Source: Priestia megaterium NBRC 15308 = ATCC 14581 (GTDB lineage Bacteria > Bacillota > Bacilli > Bacillales > Bacillaceae_H). From it: 64,000 nucleotides of DNA. Shown here piece by piece: positions 43,248 through 52,295 of this stretch. A program made the translations under genes and the position numbers. The notes under the pieces were generated by a model. That model was not told where the DNA came from. It did not search any database and was given only the letters and a program-made list of their open reading frames with translations. The stretch is taken from assembly GCF_000832985.1 (NCBI RefSeq), contig NZ_CP009920.1:3528501-3592500 (forward strand), given 5' to 3'. Each line of letters begins with the position of its first letter. Position 1 is the first letter of the stretch.

Positions 43248-45518
43248 ATGAGAATACGAAAAAACTTACAAGAAGTAATGGATATCTTACAAACGAATCC
43301 GTCATATCAGAAAAATATTGTTCATTGGCATACAATCGAAGAGAAAGAAGCTAAAACTGCGCCATTTCCGGCTTCTTTGCATACGAAACTGCGGCAAGCA
43401 CTTGAGAACCGAGGAATTGGTTCGCTTTATACGCATCAAAAAACAGCGTTTGATTTGGCGACATCTAAGAAGAATGTTGTGGCTGTGACGCCGACAGCAT
43501 CGGGGAAAACATTGTGCTACAACTTGCCGGTACTCCAAAGTATTATGGAGAATGATCAGGCTAGAGCTCTTTATTTGTTTCCAACAAAAGCGCTTGCCCA
43601 AGATCAAAAAAGTGAATTAAATGAAATCATTGAAGAAATGGAAGTACCAATCAATAGCTACACGTATGATGGAGATACTCCGGCAAATATCCGTCAAAAG
43701 GTAAGAAAAGCAGGTCATATTGTTATTACGAATCCAGATATGCTTCATTCAGCTATTTTACCTCATCATACTAAATGGGTATCACTGTTTGAAAACCTGA
43801 AGTACATTGTGATTGATGAACTTCATACGTACCGCGGTGTTTTTGGAAGCCACGTAGCCAACGTTATACGCAGGTTAAAGCGAATTTGCCGCTACTATGG
43901 AAGCAATCCTATCTTTATTTGTACATCAGCGACCATCGCTAACCCAAAAGAACTCGCTGAACATTTAACGGGAGCTCATGTTATGTTAGTAGATAACAAC
44001 GGAGCGCCTAGCGGCCGCAAGCATTTTATTTTTTATAACCCGCCTATTGTTAATAAACCGTTAAACATTAGAAGAAGTGCTACGCTTGAAGTGCGAAATA
44101 TTGCAGGAGAGTTTTTGAAAAATAAAATTCAAACGATTGTATTTGCACGAAGCCGAGTACGAGTGGAAATTATTTTAACGTATCTGCAGGAGCTCGTAAA
44201 AAACCAGCTTCAAAATAAGTCTATTCAAGGGTACCGCGGAGGATATTTGCCGAAGCAGCGACGCGAAATAGAAAGAGGACTTCGAGAGGGAAGTATTTAC
44301 GGGGTAGTCAGTACGAATGCTTTAGAGCTAGGAGTAGATATCGGGCAGCTGCAGGTGTGTGTGATGACAGGTTATCCAGGCACGGTTGCAAGCGCTTGGC
44401 AGCAAGCAGGACGAGCAGGGAGACGTCACGGAGAAGCCGTCATTGTGATGGTCGCAAGTTCAAGTCCGCTTGATCAGTATATGATTCAGCATCCGGACTA
44501 CTTTTTTAGCAGAAACCCAGAAACAGCTCGAATTAATCCTGATAATCTTGTTATTTTAGTCGATCATTTAAAATGTGCGTCCTATGAGCTGCCGTTTAAG
44601 CAGGGAGAAACATTTGAGGGGGTAGAAATTGAAGACGTGCTGGAGTTTTTGCAAGAAGAGCGAGTGATTCATTTTAGCGGAGACAAATGGTACTGGATGA
44701 ACGATTCGTTCCCAGCTCATAATATCAGTCTGCGTTCTGCATCCCAAGAAAATGTTGTCATTATTGATCAATCGGACGTTGCAAATGTGAAAGTAATTGG
44801 AGAAATGGATCGGTTTAGTGCCATGACGCTTCTTCATGATGAGGCGATTTACTTGCATCAAGGCATTCAGTATCAAGTAGAATACTTGGACTGGGATGAG
44901 AAAAAAGCGTATGTTCGTGAAGTCGATGTAGACTATTTCACCGATGCAAACTTAGCAGTTAACTTAAAGGTGCTAGAAGCTGATAAAGAACGGATGGAGA
45001 GAACATATTCAATTGGTTATGGCGATGTAATGGTCAGCGCTATGGCTACGATATTTAAAAAAATAAAGTTTGAGACGCATGAAAACATAGGGTCAGGTCC
45101 CATTTCACTTCCAGAAGAAGAGCTTCATACAAATGCCGTGTGGCTAAGCTTTGAAAAAGAACAGTTTTACGAATCTGAAGAACGATTGGAACAAGCGCTC
45201 ATTTCCGTGGCAAATGCCCTTCAGTCAATTGCACCGCTTATGGTGATGTGCGATCCGTCTGATTTACATGTAGTGCCCCAGGTAAAAGCGGTGCACAACG
45301 AACAGCCGACTATCTTCTTATATGATCGATACCCGGGAGGCATTGGGCTAAGTGACAAAGTGTACGAACAAATGAATGATGTGCTAAGTCAAACCAATCA
45401 ATTAATTGTAAATTGTTCTTGCGAAAGCGGCTGTCCGTCTTGTATCGGTATGGAAGCACAGGGAGAACACGCAAAAAGCGATGCGCTCGTGCTGCTACAA
45501 CAACTGCAAAGTAGGTGA
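43248..45518 (+). CDS. mrfA: Mitomycin repair helicase MrfA (YprA)
   Basis: 756-residue superfamily 2 helicase. Walker A TPTASGKTLCYN, the DExH box YIVIDELHTYRG, ICTSATIANP, and motif VI QQAGRAGRRHGEA are present, and a C-terminal four-cysteine zinc module reads CSCESGCPSCIG. B. subtilis MrfA works with MrfB in nucleotide-excision repair of mitomycin lesions independent of UvrABC. ATG 43248 follows AGGTGA; ATG 43242 is possible. mrfB starts four bases after the stop. Confidence 0.93.
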   Translation: MRIRKNLQEVMDILQTNPSYQKNIVHWHTIEEKEAKTAPFPASLHTKLRQALENRGIGSLYTHQKTAFDLATSKKNVVAVTPTASGKTLCYNLPVLQSIMENDQARALYLFPTKALAQDQKSELNEIIEEMEVPINSYTYDGDTPANIRQKVRKAGHIVITNPDMLHSAILPHHTKWVSLFENLKYIVIDELHTYRGVFGSHVANVIRRLKRICRYYGSNPIFICTSATIANPKELAEHLTGAHVMLVDNNGAPSGRKHFIFYNPPIVNKPLNIRRSATLEVRNIAGEFLKNKIQTIVFARSRVRVEIILTYLQELVKNQLQNKSIQGYRGGYLPKQRREIERGLREGSIYGVVSTNALELGVDIGQLQVCVMTGYPGTVASAWQQAGRAGRRHGEAVIVMVASSSPLDQYMIQHPDYFFSRNPETARINPDNLVILVDHLKCASYELPFKQGETFEGVEIEDVLEFLQEERVIHFSGDKWYWMNDSFPAHNISLRSASQENVVIIDQSDVANVKVIGEMDRFSAMTLLHDEAIYLHQGIQYQVEYLDWDEKKAYVREVDVDYFTDANLAVNLKVLEADKERMERTYSIGYGDVMVSAMATIFKKIKFETHENIGSGPISLPEEELHTNAVWLSFEKEQFYESEERLEQALISVANALQSIAPLMVMCDPSDLHVVPQVKAVHNEQPTIFLYDRYPGGIGLSDKVYEQMNDVLSQTNQLIVNCSCESGCPSCIGMEAQGEHAKSDALVLLQQLQSR

Positions 45519-45522
45519 ACTC

Positions 45523-46773
45523 TTGTCTTTTAAAAATAAATTAAACCGTATGAAAAAGCATCTTCACGTTACAGAAGCAAAGCCGCCGGTTGAAAGTAAC
45601 CCGCAGCAACCTAAAAGCGCGTCTATTCCCTATGAGCAGGAATGGAAGGGAAATCATGCTGTTCCTTACTTTGCGGAAGACAGCTACTGTATGATAAGAG
45701 AGGTGGTTTACCCGCTCGACTACAAGCATGGACATTATGAATTTAATGAGCTGAAAAAAGTAGTGGAAGTATGGAATGGGTCTACAGTTGCTCATCCGCT
45801 TTCATCAAAAGGCCGCACATATTCAGATTTATTTTTCTTTGATACGGAAACGACGGGGCTTAGTACAGGTACGGGAACAACTATCTTTTTGCTAGGATAT
45901 GCAAGGGTGCTAAAAGATTCCGTCGTTTTTCGTCAACATATATTAACAGAGCCAAGCGGAGAAGTAGCATTTTACGAAAGTTTCTTAAAAGAAGTAGACT
46001 ATACGACGCTTGTGACTTATAATGGGAAATCTTTCGATTGGCCTCATGTGAAGACTCGTCATACACTATTGAGAGATCATTTGCCCAAACTGCCTAAGTT
46101 CGGTCACTTTGATTTACTGCATGCATCAAGAAGGCTGTGGAAACACAAAATGAATTCGGTTAAGCTTGCGAATGTCGAAAAAGAAATACTTGGAATTGAA
46201 CGAGTTGATGATATTCCAGGTTTCTTAGCTCCCATGATTTATTTTGATTTTATTGAAACGAAAAATCCAAGAGGCTTATTCGACATTATGAAACATAATG
46301 AACATGATATTTTATCACTTATCACCTTATACATTCATTTATCAAAACATCTCCTTACTAGTGAGGAGTTTACAGAAAAAGAAACATATGAAGTAGCAAG
46401 GTGGTATGAGCAGTTAGGGGAGAATAAGCACGCTTTCTCTCTTTATCAGGGCGTAGCGGAAAAAGAAAAAGAAGAGCATGAAAAAGCTCAGCTAGCGATG
46501 GCTTATCATTATAAAAAAGAGAAGAGCTGGAAAGAGGCAGTGGACATGTTTGAACCCTTGGTTCAAACATGTGAAGGTGACGTCGCTATAGAAGCATTGG
46601 TTGAGCTAGCTAAAATTTGTGAGCATCGTCTCAAAGATGTGCATCAAGCACTTCTATATACTGAGCTCGCCTTGGAAAAGTGGAATCAACTCAGAGAAAT
46701 GACTAAAAAAACGTCGAAGGAAGCGCTTGAAAAAAGACTTCTTAGACTAAAAAATAAATCAGCTAAAGCATAG
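45523..46773 (+). CDS. mrfB: Mitomycin repair exonuclease MrfB (YprB)
   Basis: 416 residues. The DEDD exonuclease has FFDTETTGLSTGTGTT (about 105-120), LVTYNGKSFDWPHV and HNEHDILSLITLY; a TPR-like helical C-terminus (about 300-400) follows. It partners MrfA in lesion removal. The start is TTG 45523, five bases after AGGTG, giving MSFKNKLNRMKKHL. The stop codon sits in the loop of the terminator. Confidence 0.92.
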   Translation: MSFKNKLNRMKKHLHVTEAKPPVESNPQQPKSASIPYEQEWKGNHAVPYFAEDSYCMIREVVYPLDYKHGHYEFNELKKVVEVWNGSTVAHPLSSKGRTYSDLFFFDTETTGLSTGTGTTIFLLGYARVLKDSVVFRQHILTEPSGEVAFYESFLKEVDYTTLVTYNGKSFDWPHVKTRHTLLRDHLPKLPKFGHFDLLHASRRLWKHKMNSVKLANVEKEILGIERVDDIPGFLAPMIYFDFIETKNPRGLFDIMKHNEHDILSLITLYIHLSKHLLTSEEFTEKETYEVARWYEQLGENKHAFSLYQGVAEKEKEEHEKAQLAMAYHYKKEKSWKEAVDMFEPLVQTCEGDVAIEALVELAKICEHRLKDVHQALLYTELALEKWNQLREMTKKTSKEALEKRLLRLKNKSAKA

Positions 46774-46793
46774 ACTTCAGCTGATTTATTTTA
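46751..46793 (+). terminator. Terminator overlapping the mrfB stop
   Basis: AAAATAAATCAGCT and AGCTGATTTATTTT form a perfect 14-base-pair stem around the stop codon. Confidence 0.85.
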
Positions 46794-46932
46794 AAATATT
46801 CAGAATTATTATTCTTTCGTTTTTGTGGATGTTTTATATTGTTCTATTTTTCAGTCATTGATAAAATTAGTCAATGTAAGACTTATTCTTACAGCTTAAA
46901 AACAGAACTTTGGTGAGATGGAGAGAGGCCTC

Positions 46933-47028
46933 ATGAAAAATGTGATTTTAGTATCATTTTTCGCATTAATTTGTTTAACAGTAATTGTCTTAAGCAGTTT
47001 GAAAAATTCGTATAACTCCTTTATGTAG
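46933..47028 (+). CDS. Possible 31-residue membrane peptide
   Basis: MKNVILVSFFALICLTVIVL... ends NSYNSFM. One transmembrane helix, GGAGAGAGGCCTC before the ATG. No homologue recognised. It lies in the 346-base gap between mrfB and cotD, where sporulation promoters would be expected. It may be a chance frame. Confidence 0.4.
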   Translation: MKNVILVSFFALICLTVIVLSSLKNSYNSFM

Positions 47029-47119
47029 GCCAAAAATAGGTGTTTGTCTTAGTACATGTACACTACCCTTCACATATTGTAATAGTGTAATAACTAAACA
47101 GTGAAAGGGGAAAAAGGAT

Positions 47120-47629
47120 ATGTATCCAAGACCAACAAAATGTATGCCACCAATTGTGCATCCAACAAAATGTTGCACGCAGTTTACTTCTCAGGAGGTA
47201 GTTGTACCTCACATTCATCCAAGTCATAATACATTGGTGAATCATACAAATGTGAAGCACGTACATTACTTCCCGCAAACGCAATCTGTTGTAAATGAAA
47301 CTTCAAATCAACAGTTTTTTGGCGGTGCGCAGCAATATCCAACTCAAGTAGGGGGAGCAGGCTATCCAGGTCAAATGGGAGGCTACCCAGGTCAAGTAGC
47401 AGGTGCTGGTTACCCAGGTCAAGGAGGTTACCCAGGTCAAGTAGCAGGTGCTAGTTATCCAGGTCAAGGAGGCTACCCAGGTCAAGTAGGGGGAGCTGGT
47501 TATCCAGGTCAAGGAGGCTACCCAGGTCAAGTAGCAGGTGCTAGTTATCCGGGACACAAAGGTTGCGGCCAAGGAAGCTGTCATACAAAAGGCGCGCATC
47601 AAGGACCTAATTCAGGGTATTTTAGATAA
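47120..47629 (+). CDS. cotD: Spore coat protein CotD with GYPGQ-repeat extension
   Basis: 169 residues. The first 75 match CotD: PPIVHPTKCC, VVPHIHPSHNTLVNHTNVKHVHYFPQ, with His and Cys pairs. A C-terminal extension (about 76-150) has eight YPGQ units and one YPGH in alternating GGYPGQ and GAGYPGQ/GASYPGQ frames; B. subtilis CotD (about 75 residues) lacks it. It is an inner-coat structural protein. GAAAGGGGAAAAAGGAT precedes the ATG. Confidence 0.88.
   Translation: MYPRPTKCMPPIVHPTKCCTQFTSQEVVVPHIHPSHNTLVNHTNVKHVHYFPQTQSVVNETSNQQFFGGAQQYPTQVGGAGYPGQMGGYPGQVAGAGYPGQGGYPGQVAGASYPGQGGYPGQVGGAGYPGQGGYPGQVAGASYPGHKGCGQGSCHTKGAHQGPNSGYFR
47349..47560 (+). repeat. Tandem repeats in the cotD tail
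   Basis: Direct repeats of about 27-45 bases built on TACCCAGGTCAAGTAGCAGG and TATCCAGGTCAAGGAGGC units. Neighbouring copies are nearly identical at the DNA level, which points to recent expansion. Confidence 0.85.
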
Positions 47630-47637
47630 TGTACGTT

Positions 47638-47673
47638 AATAGGAGCTGATTACATCAGTTCCTATTCTATTTT
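47638..47673 (+). terminator. Terminator after cotD
   Basis: AATAGGAGCTGAT and ATCAGTTCCTATT with a short loop, then CTATTTT. Confidence 0.8.
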
Positions 47674-47692
47674 GTTACAAAGGAGTTATATA

Positions 47693-48244
47693 ATGAAGGT
47701 GCTGACGGTTACTGGTTATAAGCCATTCGAACTTGGGATTTTTAATGAAAAACATCAAGGCATTACATACATAAAAAAAGCGCTCTATAAAAAATTACAG
47801 GAATTAGTAGAAGATGGATTAGAATGGGTATTGATTAGTGGCCAGCTAGGAGTAGAGATTTGGGCAGCGGAAGTGGTATTTGATCTCCAGCTGGATTATC
47901 CCGAGCTTCAGTTAGCTGTTTTAACACCATTTTTGGAGCAAGAAGAAAAATGGAATGAAGCCAATAAAGAATTGTATGAATTCGTCTTAAGTCAAGCAGA
48001 TTATGTAGATAGCATCACAAAAAAGAAATATGAAAGTCCAGCACAGTTTCGGTTAAAAAATCAGTTTTTAGTAGAAAAAAGTGAAGGTATTTGTTTAGTT
48101 TACGACGAAGAGCACGAAGGAAGTCCTAAATATATGTTAGAAACGGCTAAAAAACGTGCTGAACGAGAAGAATACCCTATTATAATGGTGACGTCTCACG
48201 ACTTACAGGATATCGTGGATGAAGAAAAATTTTCGTCTTTTTAA
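47693..48244 (+). CDS. ypsA: YpsA, SLOG-fold protein (DUF1273)
   Basis: 183-residue Rossmann-like SLOG/DprA-related protein. [13 protein letters not shown] and [18 protein letters not shown] contain the Gly-rich nucleotide-ligand loop. YpsA affects cell division and FtsZ in Firmicutes. ATG 47693 follows AAGGAGTTATATA. gpsB, another division gene, is next, as in B. subtilis and Staphylococcus. Confidence 0.92.
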   Translation: MKVLTVTGYKPFELGIFNEKHQGITYIKKALYKKLQELVEDGLEWVLISGQLGVEIWAAEVVFDLQLDYPELQLAVLTPFLEQEEKWNEANKELYEFVLSQADYVDSITKKKYESPAQFRLKNQFLVEKSEGICLVYDEEHEGSPKYMLETAKKRAEREEYPIIMVTSHDLQDIVDEEKFSSF

Positions 48245-48348
48245 CGCCATTTGGTGAAACATTTTAAAAGATAAATTGACATTTGAAGCTATTTTTGAAA
48301 AAATGAATTATAATAAAGATAAGGTTTATCGTATTCGAGGTGATAGAG

Positions 48349-48681
48349 ATGTTAGCTGATAAAATTCGTTTAACGGCCAAAGAAATTTTAGAAAAAGAAT
48401 TTAAAACAGGCATGAGAGGCTATAATCAAGAAGAAGTAGATAAGTATCTAGATTCTGTTATTAAAGATTATGAAGCATTTCATGAAGAAATTGAAGCATT
48501 ACAAACTGAAAATTTACGCTTAAAAAAGCAAGTAGAAGAGTTATCTAAAAAGCCGCAACAACCTTCGTTTACCCCGCCGCCGGCTCAACAGCAGCAGCAA
48601 GCGGGTACGACAAACTTTGATATTTTAAAACGTTTGTCGAACTTAGAAAAACATGTGTTTGGAAGTAAATTATACGAATAA
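48349..48681 (+). CDS. gpsB: Cell division coordinator GpsB
   Basis: 110 residues. A DivIVA-type N-terminal coiled coil ([28 protein letters not shown], in outline residues 8-36) binds penicillin-binding proteins, and a C-terminal trimerisation helix ([16 protein letters not shown]) follows a Pro/Gln linker. It shuttles PBP1 (the ponA product, also in this window) between elongation and division. ATG 48349 follows GAGGTGAT. Confidence 0.94.
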   Translation: MLADKIRLTAKEILEKEFKTGMRGYNQEEVDKYLDSVIKDYEAFHEEIEALQTENLRLKKQVEELSKKPQQPSFTPPPAQQQQQAGTTNFDILKRLSNLEKHVFGSKLYE

Positions 48682-48686
48682 CCTAA

Positions 48687-48716
48687 AAATAGGAGTTGCA
48701 TTCAACTCCTATTTTT
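48687..48716 (+). terminator. Terminator after gpsB, overlapping the rnpB promoter
   Basis: AATAGGAGTTG-CATT-CAACTCCTATTTTTATT. Confidence 0.85.
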
Positions 48717-48724
48717 ATTATACT
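48696..48724 (+). promoter_or_regulatory. rnpB promoter
   Basis: TTGCAT (48696-48701), 17 bases, TATACT (48719-48724). The -35 is in the loop and right arm of the gpsB terminator hairpin. Confidence 0.75.
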
Positions 48725-48735
48725 AAGGAAAGTCG

Positions 48736-49143
48736 TTATCAATAACGTTCGGGTAATTGCTGCATCACATATGAGGATGTAGAGGAAAGTCCATGCTCGC
48801 ACAGACTGCGATGTCTGTAGTGTTCGTGCCTAGCGAAGTCATAAGCTAGGGTAGCTGTTAAAAGCTAACGGCGGGGAAAAAGCCTAAGTCTTTTTAAGAT
48901 ATGGCTTGACTACTCTGAAAGTGCCACAGTGACGAAGTCTTATCAGAAATGGTAAGAGTGGAACGAGGTAAACCCCTCGAGCGAGAAACCCAAATAATGG
49001 TAGGGGAACTTTCTGGAAGGAACTGAACGGAAGGAAGGACAAAATGGTTACATTTTGTAGATAGATAATTGCCACCGGAGTACGAGGTAGCTAGCCGCTT
49101 GCAGTACAATGGTACAAAACATGGCTTACAGAACGTTATTGAA
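48736..49143 (+). ncRNA. rnpB: RNase P RNA, bacterial class B
   Basis: The catalytic subunit of RNase P, maturing tRNA 5' ends. Helix P1 is TCAATAACGTTC (48739-48750) with GAACGTTATTGA (49131-49142). Universal elements GAGGAAAGTCCATGCTCGCA, GTGCCACAGTGACGAAGTC, GGTAAACCCCTCGAGCGAGA and ACAAAACATGGCTTACAGAA are in the B. subtilis order. Location after gpsB is conserved. Confidence 0.97.
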
Positions 49144-49188
49144 AAGCAATCGACACTTGTTGTTATACACTATACTTTAATCCAACCC

Positions 49189-49257
49189 AGCTCTTCGTAT
49201 AATGGAAGAGCTTTTTTTATGTCAAAATGACAGCTTATCATAAGCTGTCATTTTTTT
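49189..49257 (+). terminator. Two tandem terminators after rnpB
   Basis: AGCTCTTC / GAAGAGCT with seven T (49189-49218) and ATGACAGCTTA / TAAGCTGTCAT with seven T (49225-49257). Confidence 0.9.
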
Positions 49258-49265
49258 GTACAATC

Positions 49266-49294
49266 AGACTGAGCTTGTTGTCAGCCTCAGGTCT
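49266..49294 (+). promoter_or_regulatory. Inverted repeat upstream of liaI, candidate LiaR operator
   Basis: AGACTGAG (49266-49273) and CTCAGGTCT (49286-49294), reverse complements with one bulged base, about 90 bases before liaI. LiaR autoregulates this promoter in B. subtilis; the match to its true site is untested. Confidence 0.4.
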
Positions 49295-49380
49295 TAGGAG
49301 AAAATAAAGCTCTAGCTCGTTTTGAAAAAACGTCATAATCCTTAAACTAAGTATATAGATAAGCGAAAGGAGGAGACAAA

Positions 49381-49725
49381 ATGCAAAAAGTTGGTTTGTT
49401 TTTGATTGGAGCGGTAGCTGCTATCGTTCTTTTTGCAAATGCCGGTCCGATGGTAGGGCTTGCACTTGGCTTGGTTATTTTGTACGTAGCATTTAAAGGG
49501 TTTGTTAAAGCAGAGACCCCCTTTAAAAAATGGCTCTGGGGGTTTATTGGTGTTGTCGTACTCTTAACAACCGTTTCAAACCTTCCGGCCCTTGCAGGTA
49601 TCATCGCAGCAGTCGTACTTTATATTGTATATAAAAAGTGGAACAGCAGCAGCTCTATAAAAACGGAAAAAGAAGATCCGTTTAAGCACTTTGAACGTCA
49701 GTGGGCTGACTTAAATCAAAAATAA
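49381..49725 (+). CDS. liaI: LiaI-like membrane protein
   Basis: 114 residues with three hydrophobic segments (about 4-19, 24-38, 52-80) and a charged tail. In B. subtilis LiaI anchors LiaH at the membrane under cell-envelope stress. GAAAGGAGGAGACAAA precedes the ATG. It is followed by liaH and the LiaFSR regulators, which supports the name despite weak primary sequence conservation in the family. Confidence 0.82.
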   Translation: MQKVGLFLIGAVAAIVLFANAGPMVGLALGLVILYVAFKGFVKAETPFKKWLWGFIGVVVLLTTVSNLPALAGIIAAVVLYIVYKKWNSSSSIKTEKEDPFKHFERQWADLNQK

Positions 49726-49761
49726 TAAAATTTCACTTTATTATCTAAGGAGATGAACAAA

Positions 49762-50388
49762 ATGAGAAACTTATTTACTCGAATGAAAGAAACGATTTCT
49801 GCAGACCTTCATCAATTACTTGATCACAAAGAACAAAAAAATCCAATTGCTGCACTAAACCACTATTTGCGTCAATGCGAGCAGGAGACCGAAAAGGTAA
49901 GGCAGCTTGTTGAGCGACAGCACACGTTAAAAGAACAGTTTAATCGCGAATATCATCTGGCCCTTGATATGATGAAAAAGCGCCATGAGCAAGCACAAGT
50001 AGCACAAGCAGCTGAAGAAGCGGAATTACATGAATTTATTTTAAAAGAACATGCTCACTACGAAGAGAGAGCAAAGCGCGTAAAAGAATCTTATGAAGAT
50101 GCATCCAAGCAGTTAGAAGAGCTTGAACAAAAGTATGAAGAAATGAAGCATAAGGTAAAAGATATGCATATTCGCCGTATGGAACTAATGGGGCGCGAAA
50201 ATATTGCTCGTGCGCATCATCGTATGAATTCAGTAATGAAAACAGAAGCATCTTATACGTCTTACAGCCAGTTTGACGAAATGGAAACCTATATTGACCA
50301 GCTTGAAAATCAAATTAATACAAATTACTATAGACAAACGGTAGACAGCAAGATTGCTGAATTAGAAAAAAGAGTAAAATCATCGTAA
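49762..50388 (+). CDS. liaH: LiaH, PspA/IM30 family phage-shock protein
   Basis: 208-residue coiled-coil protein: MRNLFTRMKETISADLHQLLDHKEQKNPIAALNHYLRQCE is the PspA-family N-terminus (quoted in outline), followed by long heptad-rich helices (about 60-140). It forms membrane-protective rings. ATG 49762 is used, since AAGGAG directly touches the earlier ATG at 49753. Confidence 0.93.
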   Translation: MRNLFTRMKETISADLHQLLDHKEQKNPIAALNHYLRQCEQETEKVRQLVERQHTLKEQFNREYHLALDMMKKRHEQAQVAQAAEEAELHEFILKEHAHYEERAKRVKESYEDASKQLEELEQKYEEMKHKVKDMHIRRMELMGRENIARAHHRMNSVMKTEASYTSYSQFDEMETYIDQLENQINTNYYRQTVDSKIAELEKRVKSS

Positions 50389-50523
50389 AAAATCAGTGTT
50401 TCTGCATAAAACATGGTATTCTAAAAAAGGCGTAGGTTTCTGCGTCTTTTTAAGGTGAGAGAATAGATACCTGCAGCATCCAAAGAACGCTATGTCATCT
50501 ACGAGGAGAAGGGAGAGAGAGCT

Positions 50524-51252
50524 GTGCAAAGCGTAAACAAAACAGAATTTCTTATGTTCATTTTTATTTGCAGTTTATTTGTCCTGTTTATTGAAATTAT
50601 GTTTTTTCACAGCGGCTTGATCTTTTCTGTATTAATTGCCGGTGCGTTCATGTATATTGGGCGAAAAAAAATGAGAAGAAAACTAGGGCGCATTTTATTT
50701 TGGATTGGCGTTATTGGGCTTGTGTTGAATATATTTAATACAGTTGCCTTTAAGTTTTTAATTATTGCTCTTTTTCTGTATTTTTTACTTAGATTTATTC
50801 AATCAAGAAAGCATCCGGTTGAATTCAGACCAACTGACGAATTTACCCAGCAGCCAAACCAAAGTTTGGTGCAGGTCCGGCCGGTTTTGACGAATAAACT
50901 TCTTGGTAGTCAAAGAACCGAAGACTCCGTATACGAATGGGATGATATTAATATTCAAAGCGTATGGGGAGACATTGTGGTTGATTTAAGCAATACCGTT
51001 CTGCCAAAAGGCGATGCGGTTATTTTTATTCGTCAAGTGTTTGGAAATATTAAAGTGCTCATTCCTTACGAAACGGAAGTATCTGTGAATCATTCTAAAC
51101 TAGCAGGAAACGTAACGGTTTTTGGACATCAGCGCGGCTTTTCGTTCAATGAAAATTTGTCTATCAAAACAGAGGGATTTGATCAATCTGCTCATAGGGT
51201 GAAGATTGTTACAACTGTTGTGATTGGAGATTTAGAGGTGCAAAGGATATGA
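50524..51252 (+). CDS. liaF: LiaF, inhibitor of LiaRS
   Basis: 242 residues. Four hydrophobic segments in the first 90 residues and a C-terminal LiaF domain (about 130-240: DINIQSVWGDIVVDLSNTVLPKG). It holds LiaS inactive without stress. The start is GTG 50524 after GGGAGAGAGCT. Its stop overlaps liaS by four bases (ATGA). Confidence 0.92.
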   Translation: MQSVNKTEFLMFIFICSLFVLFIEIMFFHSGLIFSVLIAGAFMYIGRKKMRRKLGRILFWIGVIGLVLNIFNTVAFKFLIIALFLYFLLRFIQSRKHPVEFRPTDEFTQQPNQSLVQVRPVLTNKLLGSQRTEDSVYEWDDINIQSVWGDIVVDLSNTVLPKGDAVIFIRQVFGNIKVLIPYETEVSVNHSKLAGNVTVFGHQRGFSFNENLSIKTEGFDQSAHRVKIVTTVVIGDLEVQRI

Positions 51253-52295
51253 GTATTCTTCAACGGCAGTTATTATGGGGGATTTTCCTAAGTTTTTTTG
51301 TATTTGTATCCGTGCTCCTTACCGTGTTTTTTGCATATCCTGTTTTTCAACTTAGCGACTTATGGAAAACAAGCGTATTGGGGATGCCTTTTGTGCTGTT
51401 TTCCTTCAGTTTGAGCCTTACGATTGGAAGCGTGATTGGAGGAATCATGGGGTTTATGTGGAGACAGCAGTGGACATATGTTGAAAACCGATTATATGAA
51501 ATAGAAAATGGCCACCGGCATATGTCGGCAAATGAACCGCTTATTCAAGAAACGTCTCGAATTATAAGCCGTTTAAATAAAGTAGATTATAAAATGATTC
51601 TTCAAGCACAGCAATCTCAAAAGATGGCAACGGAAAAAGTGGAAAATCAGCAAAAGCAAGTGCAAGAAATTGTTTCTCAGGAACGAAATCGGCTTGCTAG
51701 AGAACTGCATGACTCCGTTAGTCAGCAGCTATTTGCCGCTTCGATGCTTATGTCTGCTATTACGGAGTCCAATCTTACGCTACAAGACTCTGAAGCTAAG
51801 CAATTAAAGATGGTTGAAAAAATGATTAACCAATCACAGCTTGAAATGAGGGCTTTGCTTCTTCATCTTCGTCCTGCAGCATTAAAAGGAAAATCGCTGC
51901 AGGCTGGAATGAAAGAACTGATGAATGAGCTTGCTCAAAAAGTACCGCTTGAATTAAATTGGAAAATAGAAGCATTTGAACTTGATAAAGGCATTGAAGA
52001 CCACTTGTTTAGAATTTTGCAAGAATCCGTATCAAATACGCTGCGTCATGCCAATGCAACAGCTTTAGATGTGCTGCTGATTAAACGTGATTTTTCCATT
52101 ATTTTACGTATTGTTGATAACGGAGTTGGTTTTGATGTAGAAAAGGAAAAAGTCGGATCGTACGGACTGCAAAATATGTACGAACGCGCAATTGAAATTG
52201 GGGGCCTATTAAAAATTATTAGCTTGCCCGACAAGGGAACAAAGCTAGAAGTAAAAGTACCGTTAGTAGAAAGAGAGGAGAAGCAAAATGATTAA
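51249..52295 (+). CDS. liaS: Sensor histidine kinase LiaS
   Basis: 348-residue NarL-class histidine kinase. Two transmembrane helices (about 8-30 and 45-72) with a very short outer loop make an intramembrane-sensing kinase. A HAMP-like region is followed by HisKA_3 (RLARELHDSVSQQLFA, phospho-His) and an ATPase with DNGVGFDVEK and GSYGLQNM. It overlaps liaF and liaR, so translation is coupled. Confidence 0.95.
   Translation: MSILQRQLLWGIFLSFFVFVSVLLTVFFAYPVFQLSDLWKTSVLGMPFVLFSFSLSLTIGSVIGGIMGFMWRQQWTYVENRLYEIENGHRHMSANEPLIQETSRIISRLNKVDYKMILQAQQSQKMATEKVENQQKQVQEIVSQERNRLARELHDSVSQQLFAASMLMSAITESNLTLQDSEAKQLKMVEKMINQSQLEMRALLLHLRPAALKGKSLQAGMKELMNELAQKVPLELNWKIEAFELDKGIEDHLFRILQESVSNTLRHANATALDVLLIKRDFSIILRIVDNGVGFDVEKEKVGSYGLQNMYERAIEIGGLLKIISLPDKGTKLEVKVPLVEREEKQND

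Noticed and set aside
43302-43607. Minus-strand frame within mrfA
   Set aside because: A shadow of the strongly conserved helicase frame, without a start signal.
47303-47602. Long minus-strand open frame opposite the cotD tail
   Set aside because: It is a mirror of the repeat sequence with a repetitive Ser/Thr/Trp composition, no ribosome binding site, and lies opposite a recognisable coat gene.
48884-49109. Two minus-strand frames over the RNase P RNA
   Set aside because: They lie opposite a confidently recognised structural RNA and have no ribosome binding sites.
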